From contig NC_021007.1 of the NCBI RefSeq assembly GCF_000319365.1, positions 62,001 through 126,000 on the forward strand: 64,000 nucleotides of DNA. Direction: 5' to 3'. The notes under the pieces are model-generated. The model ran no database searches. It was not told the DNA's origin and saw only the letters and a program-made list of their open reading frames with translations. Every line of letters starts with the position of its first letter. Within the stretch, counting starts at the first letter, position 1. The DNA is from Candidatus Mycoplasma haematominutum 'Birmingham 1'. Its GTDB lineage: Bacteria > Bacillota_I > Bacilli_A > Mycoplasmatales > Mycoplasmoidaceae. Of the stretch, positions 21,735 to 32,092 are shown piece after piece. Both the position numbers and the translations under genes were made by a program.

Positions 21735-21769
21735 ATAATCTTTTACCTTAAAGCGTTGAAGGTTTTCTA

Positions 21770-22810
21770 ATGTTTAGCAAATATATATTTCCTATTTTTA
21801 GCTTTTCTTCTCTAGGATTAACTCCCTTATTGTATTCAGCAACTCCTAAATTTACTGCAACTCAGGGGGGGGGCAATCACAGGGAATTAGGAAATAACTC
21901 CTATATATTAGGGAGCAAGTCTTTACCCGCCCCCTTAGGGGTAGGGCCTTCATCTCAGTCTCCTAGTCAATCACCAGGGAGTCGTAAGACATTTAAATTA
22001 AAACCTGCTAGTGAAAGTCTAGGTTCAGAGCTTGAAGCAGCAGATGTAGTTGCAATGCATCACCTGAATGGTGCTGAGTATTCTAAGATGATCTCAGAAC
22101 TTTATATCATACTAGGTGCAACTATCTGAGCTGATGCATCATTAAATCGCAGTTGAGTGGAGAAATTAGCACTTTCAAGTCCTAAAAAAGAGTTAGAAGT
22201 AGTAAACATTGAGCCAGAGAGTTTAGGAGCAACTAAGTCATTTTATTCTATTTCTACCAAAAATTTAGAGGGTCAAGAGCTTTTAAATCAACGTAAAAAA
22301 ATGCAGCAGCTATTCTATACATTTTTTAACCCCAGTTGAGCTTTCAGAGAAGAAGGGTGGATTATGGGAAATGAAGTTGAGACTTCTCTAGAAATCATTG
22401 GAGACGCTGAAGTAAGTGAGTTGATTTTCCACAGGATAGATGGAGATGAAAGATATTATCTAAGCATTGTTTTTAATGCACCCCTAGGTAAAAATTCAAT
22501 TTATACGGAGTTTAGAGATCGTCAATTTGTGGGTAAAGATAACACTACTCCATTTGACAGGGATTTTGCAGAAATGTTCCTCTTTGGAAATACTAAGACG
22601 CTGTATAGAACTGTGCATTCAATTTCTAAGTGTATTCAAGATTGGGAATGCGCAACCGCATTATCATCTAGCAAAAAGATTCTAATTTTCAATGAAGGCA
22701 GTTTACATCCCCTGGAAAGATATTATCGAGACTATAAACAGAGAGAGGAGTTGTGTAGGATTATTTCTAAAATGACTTCAGAAAGTAATTCCTGTTTAAT
22801 ACTTAGTTAG
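21770..22810 (+). CDS. Family 1 paralogue, shortened, ON at G9 tract
   Basis: 346 residues from ATG 21770. Signal peptide IFSFSSLGLTPLLYSA; the G9 run 21865-21873 reads Gln-Gly-Gly-Gly-Asn in frame. The C-terminal domain is cut down: ERYYLSIVFNAPLGKNSI is present but the QANGS...HIGG stretch is gone, then SKCIQDWECATAL and HPLERYY. About 70 residues shorter than its siblings. The stop overlaps the next start. Confidence 0.65.
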
Positions 22811-22812
22811 TG

Positions 22813-23502
22813 ATGCTTCATGCTTTCCCCTCCATCTACTTTTTAGCCTTCTCAGGGTTAGGAATAGTTTCAGTAGCACCGCTAATGTATTCCAATTCAG
22901 TTAAATCCTTCGGGGGGGGGCAGGAGCCCAATAGGCTAGGAGTAGGGGAGAAGTACATGTTGACTCCGGAAACCACTTTAATTTCTCAAGATATTAAGAT
23001 GTTGGATTTGGAACTATCCAACTCTCCGGGACTCAACATTGTTCCTGGAGAACGATTTAAGAACGACAATTACATTTCTTCAAATGTATTAGAGAAAATC
23101 TATCAATTGCTACAAGAGAATCGCGGAATCAATAGTATGGCTGTTTTGAGTCCAGCAGGAAAATGACCAATCAAGGGTTTCAATCCTGAACTTTCTATAG
23201 AGGAACAACCAAGACACAAAGCTTATTTAATCTCTTTCGATTCTTCAGGAAGAGATAGCTATAAAGTGATGAGAGCTATTTTTACATATTTTTTATCTCC
23301 CAACTGGAAGTCTCAGGAAGTGTTAAATCCTCTAGAGGAATTAGTGGATCACTCTATTAGATATGAAGTAGATAATTCTAAAAATAACTTAATTTTCACA
23401 AGGAAATATGAAAATAACTACTATTATCTAAAAATAGGGTTAGATATGAATGCAATGACTTTCAAGTTAACTAGAGCTGCTCAGGGTAGTGATTTTAGAT
23501 AG
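22813..23502 (+). CDS. Family 1 paralogue, C-terminally truncated, ON at G9 tract
   Basis: 229 residues from ATG 22813 (GTG 22810, overlapping the previous TAG, is possible). Signal peptide FLAFSGLGIVSVAPLMYSN, then G9 at 22912-22920 in frame. The protein ends shortly after the NNYYYLKIGLDMNAMTF strand, so the cysteine pair and HPF motif are absent. It is the last gene of the plus-strand array and is probably a decaying copy. Confidence 0.6.
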
Positions 23503-23636
23503 TAAATTTTTTCTCCGGGAGATTTTAAAAACTTTAGGATATCAAATTTATGCTTTTTTAACCCTTTGGCCAAATCTCGTTTATTCTCGGGATATAGAGA
23601 CTAAAACAGTCTAGCCTAATTCTTATATAGGGAAAG

Positions 23637-23656
23637 ACTCCCCCTCTAGGGGGAGT
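23637..23656. terminator. Bidirectional terminator between converging arrays
   Basis: ACTCCCCCT, CT, AGGGGGAGT, then TATTTTT on the plus strand. It lies between the last plus-strand and last minus-strand array genes (gap 23503-23701). Rest of the gap: nothing seen. Confidence 0.7.
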
Positions 23657-23701
23657 TATTTTTACAGTTTAGACTAGGTTAGCGTCTAGAAAACGTAGAG
23701 G

Positions 23702-24315
23702 CTATCGAGCTTTCTTAGTTTCTTGTAGACATCAGTTGTAGCTGTTATTCGCTGTAGATGTACTGGTTTGGGAACCACTTCCATTAGATTGAGACCGTTT
23801 CATGCCCTTTCAGATCGCTGAAGCCTTTTTAGGGTTTGTACATTTTTGCCATTTTACATAAAGGTTATGATTTCCAGCACTATCTTTTACTGGGATTCTA
23901 CCATATAAGGTTTCTCCCTTATTATCTATGAATTCCATTTTTCCTACATAGCAACCGTTCTGAGAACTTCCATTTTTGCACACATTTTTCTTTTCTAGTC
24001 ATGATTTAAATCCAACTTCTAACCCTTTCCCAATATTAGCTTTACCTCACGAAGCCCTTATTTGTTGGAGCGCAGATTCAAATTTGTTCTTTCAGTTGCC
24101 ATTGCTGACAGTTTCATTTCTATCATCACCAAACCCATTAGCACCGTACCAGTAGTTTTCGTAATTTTGCCCAGCAGCACCGTTTCAGCCATTTTTCCTG
24201 ATTTCCTGTTTATTGAAGATACTTCGTACAGCATTATTAGTAGGTAATCCTATTCCTGTTAGCGCCCCCCCCCCAAGACTCCTAACCACAATAAACCTTT
24301 TAGATAAAAAGCCAC
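23702..24315 (-). CDS. Family 3 secreted paralogue, phase-OFF at G10 tract
   Basis: GTG 24315 begins the family 3 signal (AFYLKGLLWLGVL). The G10 run (24265-24274) then leads to Arg-stop, an 18-residue product. G11 (or G8) would restore 204 residues. The downstream frame has GIGLPTNNAVRSIF, YWYGANGFGDDRNET, TLYGRIPVKD, LYVKWQKCTNPKK and an ending with NWC. The tract lies inside the signal peptide itself. Function unknown. Confidence 0.65.
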
Positions 24316-24358
24316 TGCAGCTAAACTCTACATTTCTTTAATTTGTTAGAACAGATAA

Positions 24359-24377
24359 CTTCCCCCATTGGGGGAAG
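24359..24377 (-). terminator. Hairpin between family 3 and family 2 genes
   Basis: CTTCCCCC, ATT, GGGGGAAG, a perfect 8-bp stem in the intergenic gap between the genes ending at 24414 and starting at 24315. Confidence 0.5.
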
Positions 24378-24413
24378 AGAGCTTACCTCATCATTTATCA
24401 AAAAATCATATAC

Positions 24414-24922
24414 CTATTTAGGCAAAATTACCCTACCATATCATCCTTTTTTAACTGAACTCCCTCCCTCTCACTTGAGGTAGAGAGTACCAGTTTTGTT
24501 TTGACATGTAAATGAAACTTCTCCAAATAAATTTTGATTGGATTTTCAGTTTGTAATTCCTACATTCCATTTATCATGTCCTAAAGTTACTGCTGTAGAA
24601 CTAGACCCACCGCTTCCATTCTTGCACTTGCTCTCCAATTTTCCACCTATTTTGTTTTTTCAGGGAATTCTACCTACAGAGATTCCATAATCTTTTGCTT
24701 TTTTAGCTGCATTATCGTCAATTCTCTTTTTATTAGTGTTATCTAGTGTAACGCTAGAGCTGTTTTTCCACTCTTGACTTTGAGCATTAGTAGAAGTGCG
24801 ATTTTGCTTACCGTGTCCATTGAAATCTTTATATCCACTTGCAATCAGTGATGGTAGTACTATTGAACTGATGCCCCCCCCCCGAGGATGATAGCTTTGC
24901 AAAAAGGTCATAGAAGTCCCAT
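24414..24922 (-). CDS. Family 2 secreted paralogue, phase-OFF at G10 tract
   Basis: By analogy with 34728, 35250 and 35764 the start is ATG 24922 (GLLWPFCKAIIL), not the ATG at 24911 in another frame. From it the G10 run (24874-24883) gives a stop after 20 residues. G11 or G8 opens 169 residues: SSIVLPSLIASGYKDFNG, GISVGRIPWKNKIGGKL, EVSFTCQNKTGTLYLKWE and the GWYGR ending. The frame from 24911 happens to be open but lacks the signal peptide. Function unknown. Confidence 0.6.
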
Positions 24923-24927
24923 GTAGA

Positions 24928-25587
24928 CTAAATGGTAAGACTGTTTACTTTATCTCACTCACTTTCACTAGAGTTACCAAAAGTGGTGAGAAGTCCAAAA
25001 TCAAAATTATTTCTCTTGCTTCAAACTTGACCGTCATAACTAAATACACTCTCTTTTTGTTGGGGTTGTTTAACTGTTTTTAACTCTCAGGCGGGGTTAG
25101 TATTAGATAAGTTATTGTAGATTAATTGCAATTTATATGTGTCGTCCAATTTATTTTTTAACTCTAGATAACCACAAAAGATTTTCGCTGGAACTGTAGA
25201 AGTACATTCTTTTCAATTCTCAGCCTCAATATTTCAGGAATTGCCTTTATTTTCATTAGCTTGCAGGGCTGTCTTAAGTGTATTCTCTCAAGTCAGCTTT
25301 AGGGATATTCCAGTATTTTTAGACTCTATTTTTTCCCTGATTTTAGTCCAAAGCTCCTCAAATGTTGTTCAAATATAGTCATTTGAACTATGATCTTCAC
25401 TCACAGAAGTTAGAGATAATTCAGTAGGAGAAGCACCATTTATTTCTGTTGCTTGTACATTTAAATTATTTTTAACTGCGCTATCAGCATTATAGCTATA
25501 GAGGGTTGCAGGAATGCTGATAGCGCAAATACTGCTAGTTGCTCCAGCCAAACCTACCATAGGCTTTATAAGAGAAGTAATAGCCAT
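24928..25587 (-). CDS. Family 4 secreted paralogue, no tract
   Basis: 219 residues from ATG 25587, which overlaps the stop of the preceding gene (TAATG). Signal-like LAGATSSICAISIPATLYSY. The family 4 core is ENWKECTSTVPAKIFCGYLELKN as a C-x(10)-FCGYL pattern, followed by YKLQLIYN. Ends with SEWDKVNSLTI. Function unknown; extracytoplasmic by its signal peptide. Six TGA read as Trp. Confidence 0.62.
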
Positions 25588-26166
25588 TAAATTTCACTAG
25601 AAGCGCGATGTCACTCATTTTTCTTATTTTCATCTTTATAAGTTGTTAGATTTTCTCAATTGACACTTTCAGCGTGTATTCATGTTTGATCCCTGTAATG
25701 TTTTATCTGGGCGTTATTGCTGTCCTTTTTAAATGAAATTACATTCGAAGGCCCTATTCTTAATTTATATGAACTATTTGTATTATCACGCAATTCTAGG
25801 TAGCAAAAGCTGTCCTCTTGTTGACTGGAGCTAGTCTTGCAACTTTCTAAATCTTGGGAGATAATAGTATATCTAGATTGAGACGATGAACCTTGCTGTA
25901 GAATTGGGCTCAGCTGGTTTTGTCATTGAGTGTCTGTACCGACATTGTCATTGATCTTGGATAATAAATCCTGAAAATTTAATGACTCAGTGTCGGTTGG
26001 ACTGTCTTCAGAGCCATTGGAATTTGTAGATGGGTCTTCCTGTTGTGTCTGATCTTTTAACTTAGTTGCCCCCCCCCCAAGCATTGTTAGTTAAAGGTAC
26101 ACTGATGGCAGCACTTAAACTCCCCAGACTAAATACACCGAACAAGGTTTTAATAAGGAAGGCCAT
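25587..26166 (-). CDS. Family 4-like secreted paralogue, phase-OFF at G10 tract
   Basis: ATG 26166, signal IKTLFGVFSLGSLSAAISVPL. The G10 run (26069-26078) leads to Gly-Asn-stop, a 34-residue product. G9 joins the long frame (192 residues) ending in TAA at 25587, which overlaps the next ATG. The core is LESCKTSSSQQEDSFCYLEL followed by SYKLRIG, a weaker form of the family 4 YCGYL/YRLK pattern. Function unknown. Confidence 0.6.
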
Positions 26167-26171
26167 TTAGA

Positions 26172-26807
26172 CTATCTAGTTTTTCTATTGAAGGCAACTT
26201 CACTTCAGTTTTCAGTTTTTTCAGTTTGCAGAGCCACTGGACTATTTCCAATTGACCCAGCATCAGTTTCGAAACAGTCCTGTACGCACATTGAAATAGT
26301 CCAAATATCTTTATTAGCTGTCTGATTCCAAGTCTTGACCTTTTTGACAAAAGGAGTTTGATTTACTTCAGTAGTATTACACAATCCTAAATAGTCACGA
26401 CTTCCAGTATTACCAAAAACCGCTCATGTTGATTGAGTTTCACTATCTAAACACTGTTGAGTTCATTTCCCCTGATTTAGATTACTATTTCAGTTTTGAT
26501 TACTATCGCCTCACTGAGACTTAAATAAAGAAGTTAACTCGGATTCATGTTCTCCAATTTTCTTATCTTCAGAGATATTTCAGCACACATCACGAATTTC
26601 CTCATCTCCAAAATTAATCTTCAAATTATTGTGACTTCCTGTAGATTCACATTTGTTCATAGATACTTGAATTACTTCCCTTCCCCCAGGAAGTGTATCG
26701 ACTGGTCCTGTCGCTCCGGAAGAATTTAAAACAATCGGCACTCCTACAGCAGAACTTACTCCAGTAGCCCCTATCAACCCCACTAATCCTCTACCCATCA
26801 GAGTCAT
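26172..26807 (-). CDS. Family 5 six-cysteine secreted protein
   Basis: 211 residues, ATG 26807. Signal VGLIGATGVSSAVGVPIVL. Cysteines: MNKCEST, IRDVCW, TQQCLDS, LGLCNTT and CVQDCFE, in the same order across family 5. The PFVKKVK motif separates the fourth and fifth. Ends WSEVAFNRKTR. No tract; a GGRE remnant sits where others carry the glycine run. Function unknown. Confidence 0.65.
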
Positions 26808-26853
26808 TACCTTTAGCTTAGATTAGCTAGTAAGATGTGTAAAATTTGCAATC

Positions 26854-27498
26854 TTATCTTTTAACTCAAAAGACGATCTCTTTCCAGTTGCTAGTTTCCT
26901 CTTGGGTCGGTTGTAATACTTCTACAGTTCCAGATAAAGTTCCTACATTAGTTTTTCAGCAATTGGAGTCACAAGTTCAGAATGTTCAATCTATATTATC
27001 CCCATCATTTACTTTGCTCTGCACTTTCTTCACGAACTTAGTATTTTCTAAGGTTGTTTCACCACACACACCTAGGTACTGCACTCCCGTCCCGGAGCTG
27101 TCTCCAAAGGTAGCTCACTGAGCCTGATGATCTGAACCTACACACTGAGAAGACCATTTATCCCGGTGCAAATTAGTGTTTCAAGCTTGATCTTTATTGC
27201 TCCACTGTTCTGTTAATAGTTGGCTGTAATCAGTCACATTAGTTGCAATTTGCTGACCGGATTTAGAATTTCAACATACTGTCTGAGTTTCTACTGCACC
27301 AAATGAGATAGTATTACTATTTTGTTTACTATCTAGCTCACACGATTCGACTGTTACTCGAGAAGTTGCGCTTCCGGCAGTTCTACTTTTAACAACTGGA
27401 GTATCACCACCAGCTGTCAAAACTATAGGAACGCCTGCAGCAGAACTGACTCCTGCAACACTCACTAGACTGAGCAAGAATTTTACCCATCCAGTCAT
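26854..27498 (-). CDS. Family 5 six-cysteine secreted protein
   Basis: 214 residues, ATG 27498. Signal LLSLVSVAGVSSAAGVPIVL. Cysteines in ESCELDS, TQTVCW, SSQCVGS, LGVCGET and CDSNCW; KFVKKVQ replaces PFVKKVK. Ends with ETSNWKEIVFWVKR, the W-K/S-E-ϕ-x-F ending shared by the family. No tract. Function unknown. Confidence 0.65.
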
Positions 27499-27504
27499 TT
27501 TCTC

Positions 27505-28149
27505 CTAATTAGCTAATTTTTGCTGAAACAATACTTCTTTTCAATTTTCAGTTTTTTCATGTTCTAGTACCACAATAGAACCTGCTATGGTATTATCTTG
27601 AGTAGTTCAGCACTGACTTTCACATATTCAAAGTTTTAGCTGCTCACGATTGTCTACACCCGCTGGGCTTTTAGTTTTTTTAACGAATTTAGTACTATTT
27701 GGATCAGCATCACATTTATAACCTAAATGTTGGAAGCCACCGCTAGCACTAGAGGCCACAATTGCTCAGGGAGAAGAAATTTCACTTCCCCCTATACACT
27801 GTTGAGTTCACTCATCTTGGTTGTAATTGTTATTTCAATCTTCATTTCCGAAACCTCACCGATTTTTAAAGAAATCAGTATATTCTGAGGCACTAGTTAA
27901 AGAGTTAAAGGCAGAACCAGTCTTTCAGCAAACTTCCCTCACTCCCTGCTCTCCAAATGAAATTTGACTTCCAGCTTCATTAGTCTCACACGTATTCATA
28001 GATACTGTCGTTGCAGCCGCCCTTCGACTTCGAGAACTAGACACATTCTCCCCTCCTCCAGAATTCAATACTACAGGCACCGCTACAGCTCCACTTATGC
28101 CTACAGCACTACCTAAACTTACCAATATTCTTAAAACAGTAGTACTCAT
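27505..28149 (-). CDS. Family 5 six-cysteine secreted protein
   Basis: 214 residues, ATG 28149. Signal ILVSLGSAVGISGAVAVPVVL followed by NSGGGEN, an uncoded-run glycine patch (GGAGGGGAG-type codons rather than pure G). Cysteines at MNTCETN, VREVCW and three later sites. Ends ENWKEVLFQQKLAN. Six bases separate it from the next gene. Function unknown. Confidence 0.65.
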
Positions 28150-28178
28150 TTTCTATAGCTGCAAGCTGATCAAGCTTT

Positions 28179-28835
28179 TTATGCCTTTTGTTTAAAACTC
28201 ACTTTAGTTCAGTTGGCAGTCTTTTCCTGTTGTAGGGTAATAGTACTTCCGCTAACTGCATAATTATCTACATTTCAGCAATCTCCACTACAGATTCAAA
28301 AATTCAATTTATCTTGACCGACATCGTTATCGCTTACTCAGTCTTTTCGTTTTTTTACAAATTTAGTATTTTCAGCACTAGAACTATCACATAGTCCTGC
28401 ATATTGAGCTCCGCCTGACCGGGAAGGTAGAATTACCCACGGAGTAGAAGCTCCGTCACACTGTTGTTGTCAATTAGATTTCTTACTATTAGGTCAAGCC
28501 TGAACATTGGTCTTTTGACTCCACACAGTTTCAAATAAATCGGTGTATTGTGCTTGAGCATTTTGTATACCCGTACTATTTACTGTATTCTCAACTGTTC
28601 AACAAACAGCCTTAGAATCTTCATCTCCGTAGTTTAACTCTTGGAGGGCCTCGCGGCCCTCGAGATTACAGTATGTTAAGGAAAGCTGATGTTCGCCCCC
28701 CCCCGAGTTGAGCTGTACAGAATCTACCTTTCCTGTCACTCTAGAATTAGTTGTCACTGTAATAGGTATCCCTACAGCAGAACTAACTCCAGTTAAAGCT
28801 AACAAACTATAAAAAAGTCTCATTCAGGAAGTCAT
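28179..28835 (-). CDS. Family 5 six-cysteine protein, ON at G9 tract
   Basis: 218 residues from ATG 28835; in-frame ATG 28823 is a second option. Signal LFYSLLALTGVSSAVGIPITV. The G9 run (28696-28704) reads Ser-Gly-Gly-Gly-Glu in an open frame. It lies after the signal peptide, at the place where siblings have fixed glycines. Cysteines LTYCNLE and SKAVCW begin the series; it ends ANWTKVSFKQKA. Function unknown. Confidence 0.65.
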
Positions 28836-28900
28836 GTTGATCTAAATTATATTCCCAGTAGGCAAATTTAATCCTTTAATCTACCTGATAATTATCTTCT

Positions 28901-29572
28901 TTATCGGTTTTTCACTTCTCTTTTAGATATTGAAATTTCACTTAGATCTTCTCAAGGCATCTGATTAGAAGATTTGAAAGTTGTTAATTCTTCAAATTTA
29001 AATGCTTCAGCCGCTTTGTCTATCCATTTAGCTGCACTCCTATTGTAGTAACTAACTCTCTCTCCCTCAGCTTTAACTATTGTTACCTTTCACTCTCCAG
29101 CCTCGAATACTACCTTGAGCTTGTACTTCACCACATTATTTTCAATTTTTAAATATCCACAAAAATTTGCAGAGTTAGCTCCCTCCATTTTACATTTTCC
29201 CTAACTTTCTTCCACTATATTTCAACTATTAGAGGCAGTATCTTTAGCTGCCATAATTTCCTGAAATTCTGTTTTTCAGGGTAGATTTAAACTCTCTTCT
29301 TTCGCTTGTTCTCTACTATAACCTCCATTGATTCGGTTTCACATATTCTCAAAGTCCAAGAGGTTATCTTTTGAATTTTCAACATTCTGTTCCTCATGCT
29401 CACCTTGTTGCACTTTAGTTAACTTTAAAGCACTAGCACTTGATAGTTCATCTTACTTCCCAACTTCAGAGGAGGTTGGAGTCGCACTCATTGTAACAGG
29501 AAATGCTACTGCACAGCAACCGCCAGTTAACCCAAATAGGCTGAGAAAAAATCTAGATAAAGTTGTCTTTAT
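28901..29572 (-). pseudogene. Family 4 pseudogene with two internal stops
   Basis: One continuous frame resembles family 4: signal-like FFLSLFGLTGGCCAVAFPV, core NFCGYLKIENN, YKLKVVFEAGEW. It has TAA at 29453-29455 and TAG at 29201-29203 in frame, and the expected start codon is ATA (29572). Both internal stops are true stops in code 4. It is therefore dead unless short pieces are made. It sits between intact family 5 genes. Confidence 0.7.
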
Positions 29573-29574
29573 TT

Positions 29575-30180
29575 CTAAGTCTTATAGAATCCAATTTCTT
29601 TTCACTTATCTGGTTGTTCAGCTGTATAAGTAGTTTTTCCAGTTGTATTCTGCGAGACACTTCAACAACTACTCTCGCATCTCCAAAATTTTAAAGCAGT
29701 ATCTCTACCTGATTCAGCTTTTTGTTTTTTAATAAATGGAACATTAGAAGTACTAGCACTATTCTCGCACAATCCTAGATATTTAAGCTGGCCACTCTCA
29801 TTGGAAGGCTTAATTTCTCACCCAGTTGTTGTATCAAGGTTGCAATTATCTTTTCAATTTCCCCCTTCAGCACCTATCTCTCAATTTGTACTTCCGTGAC
29901 CTCAATTATCTCGGAATAAACTAGTATACTTTGACTCCACTGTACTATTTCCTTCACTACTATTATTAACTTCTTTTCAACAGATACTAGTTTGAACGTC
30001 ATCCCCGTAATCCATCTTTGATAAGCTAGTGCCTGTGTCTGTATTACTGCATTTAGTCAGGCTCACTTTTGGTTTAATTGAATAATTACCTCCCCTAGTA
30101 AGTGAAACAGGTATTGCGACAGCACACACACTCCCTAATCCACCCGCATAATTTAGTAGAGTTTTTATAGCTACAGGCAT
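29575..30180 (-). CDS. Family 5 six-cysteine secreted protein
   Basis: 201 residues, ATG 30180. Signal LNYAGGLGSVCAVAIPVSL. Cysteines LTKCSNT, QTSICW, KDNCNLD, LGLCENS and CESSCW; motif PFIKKQK. Ends DKWKEIGFYKT. No tract. Function unknown. Confidence 0.65.
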
Positions 30181-30183
30181 TTC

Positions 30184-30804
30184 CTAAACAGCTTTTTTGC
30201 TGTAAAAAGTTATTTCTCTCCACTTGTCAATTTTCTCATCTTTTAATATTGTCTTTCCATCCTGTTGTATCGATGTTATCCAGCAGTCGGTCTCACAAGT
30301 TCAGAATTTTGGAGATTGTTTCCCCTCAGCACTTCTCACCGCATCGACCCATTTTACAAATTTAGTGTTGGAGGGCTCGGAGTTATCACATACACCTAGA
30401 TAACGAGCACCGTCCTCAGAGTTGAAAACTATTCAGGGCGCAGTAATTCCATCATACATACATTGATCAGTCCAAGCTTCAGGAGTGGCGAGCTGTCAAT
30501 TCTGCCCAGACTGAGCAAATTGTTCTCATCCAGCCTTAAAAAGCTTAGAGTATTCAAGAGAAGCTTCATCTGAAGACGAATTCTCCCTATTAACTAAGTC
30601 TCAGCATACATTTTGATACGCACCGCTACCGTATACTACATTCTCAAGATTATTGAGAGTTGTTGGATCACATTTAGCTAATTGCAGCTCCGATACAGCA
30701 GGAGTTCCTGAGCTTCTAACAGCTCAGGCAACAGGCGCACCTATCGCACTAACACTACCAACCACTCCCACTCCCCAGAGGACAGGTTTCAGACTTAAGG
30801 AAAT
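30184..30804 (-). CDS. Family 5 six-cysteine protein, probable ATT start
   Basis: 206 residues. Upstream of the signal (LKPVLWGVGVVGSVSAIGAP) there is an in-frame TAA and no ATG, GTG or TTG; ATT 30804 is at the position where relatives start. Cysteines LAKCDPT, YQNVCW, TDQCMYD, LGVCDNS and CETDCW; KFVKWVD motif. Ends DKWREITFYSKKAV. The codon could also be a start lost by mutation. Function unknown. Confidence 0.55.
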
Positions 30805-30830
30805 ATTAACTGAAATAGGGTCTTATCTAT

Positions 30831-31469
30831 TTAGACTCTGTAGAAATTAATAACTTGAAAAGCAGCTTCTTTAGCATCCTGTAAGGTTTTTTTACTATCA
30901 TTGTGCTCAGTCTCTTGCAAATTTCAACAATTTCCTTTACATGCAGAAATAGTTGTATTTTGACTTTCTTTTTTTTGCACTAAAAATAATGTTTCACTGA
31001 GATTTTTACTATTAGTGCCACACAAACCTATGTAATATTCTCTTGTTGCATCATTATCTCCAGTAGTACTTCAAATTTCTCATTTGTCAGTTCCTAAGTC
31101 ACAGCTAGTTTTTCAGTTTTGAAATTCCAATGTTTCTCAAGAATTGGAAGGCTTTCACTGGTTGCTAAATAGAGGATTTAATTCTGATTCATCGTCTGAA
31201 ATTGATGGGCTTTCCCAGCAGATGTCGCGGAGAGAAGTAGCTCCGAAATTAATTTTTTGGGCTGCAGAAGATTCACTATCCTGACATTTTCGCACACTCA
31301 CAGCTTCAGTAGAATCTGAGCTATCTCTACTATTTGTAGCCACTTGGGTTATTCCACTTGTATCAGCAACTTTTCCTCTATTTATGCTAGATGCCACTGG
31401 CACTGTAACCGCAGATACTGCTCCCGCAGTTCCACAGATCCCTAGAAGTGTTTTTCATAGAAATTGCAA
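30831..31469 (-). CDS. Family 5 six-cysteine secreted protein
   Basis: 212 residues from TTG 31469, which follows an in-frame TAA. Signal LLGICGTAGAVSAVTVPVA. First cysteines VRKCQDS and LRDICW; the C-terminal pair lies near 30930-30945. Ends with KEAAFQVINFYRV. No tract. Function unknown. Confidence 0.6.
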
Positions 31470-31474
31470 ATCCT

Positions 31475-32083
31475 CTACGTCTTATAGAATAGTACTTTTT
31501 TCCAATTTTCTGTTTTTTCTTCATGCAATTGAGTTACATTAGTAGCACCGGTAGTGTCATCTTCCCAACAATCAGCATTACATACAGACAGAGTTAAATT
31601 ATTATTTTGACCCTCTTTTTTTATAAAGGGAACCTCCTTTATGGCCTGAGAATCACACAATCCCACTACTTTATCAGTATCACTATCACTGGTGCTTCAT
31701 ATTTCTCACTTCGAACTAGATTGTTCACATTTAAGCTTTCAAACTTCGAATGTATCATCACCTCACTCCCGACTCCCCTTGAGTCAAGCTGTTTTCAGGA
31801 AAGTGGAAAATTGGTGATTATTCGAGTAGTTATTTCATCCAGCTTCAGTTTTTCAGCAGAGATTTCCAGTTTCATTCTCTCCAAATGTGACCGCAGTGTA
31901 GCTAGATTCGATTGATTCCGGACACTCTGTTAGGTTAATAGAAACAGTAGATATTGCTGGAATTGTCTCCAATTGCTTGACTTCAGGGGAACTTGCCCGC
32001 GACTGTAGACTTAAGGGAATTGCTACCGAAGAACTCACACTAGCTACAGCTATTAACGATAATCCCCATTTGATCAAAAACAA
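31475..32083 (-). CDS. Family 5 six-cysteine secreted protein
   Basis: 202 residues, ATG 32083. Signal LSLIAVASVSSSVAIPLSL. Cysteines LTECPES, TGNLCW, LKCEQSS, VGLCDSQ and CNADCW; motif PFIKKEG. Ends ENWKKVLFYKT. It is whole only if nine TGA codons are Trp. Function unknown. Confidence 0.65.
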
Positions 32084-32092
32084 TTGGAATAT

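Noticed and set aside
24660-24911. ATG 24911 as start of the family 2 gene
   Set aside because: It lacks the conserved signal that ATG 24922 encodes in the other frame and that all siblings have.
29328-29633. Plus-strand open frames opposite the minus array (also 32529-32780, 33074-33325, 34271-34510, 40578-40778)
   Set aside because: They are antisense to well-supported paralogues and are not conserved between copies.
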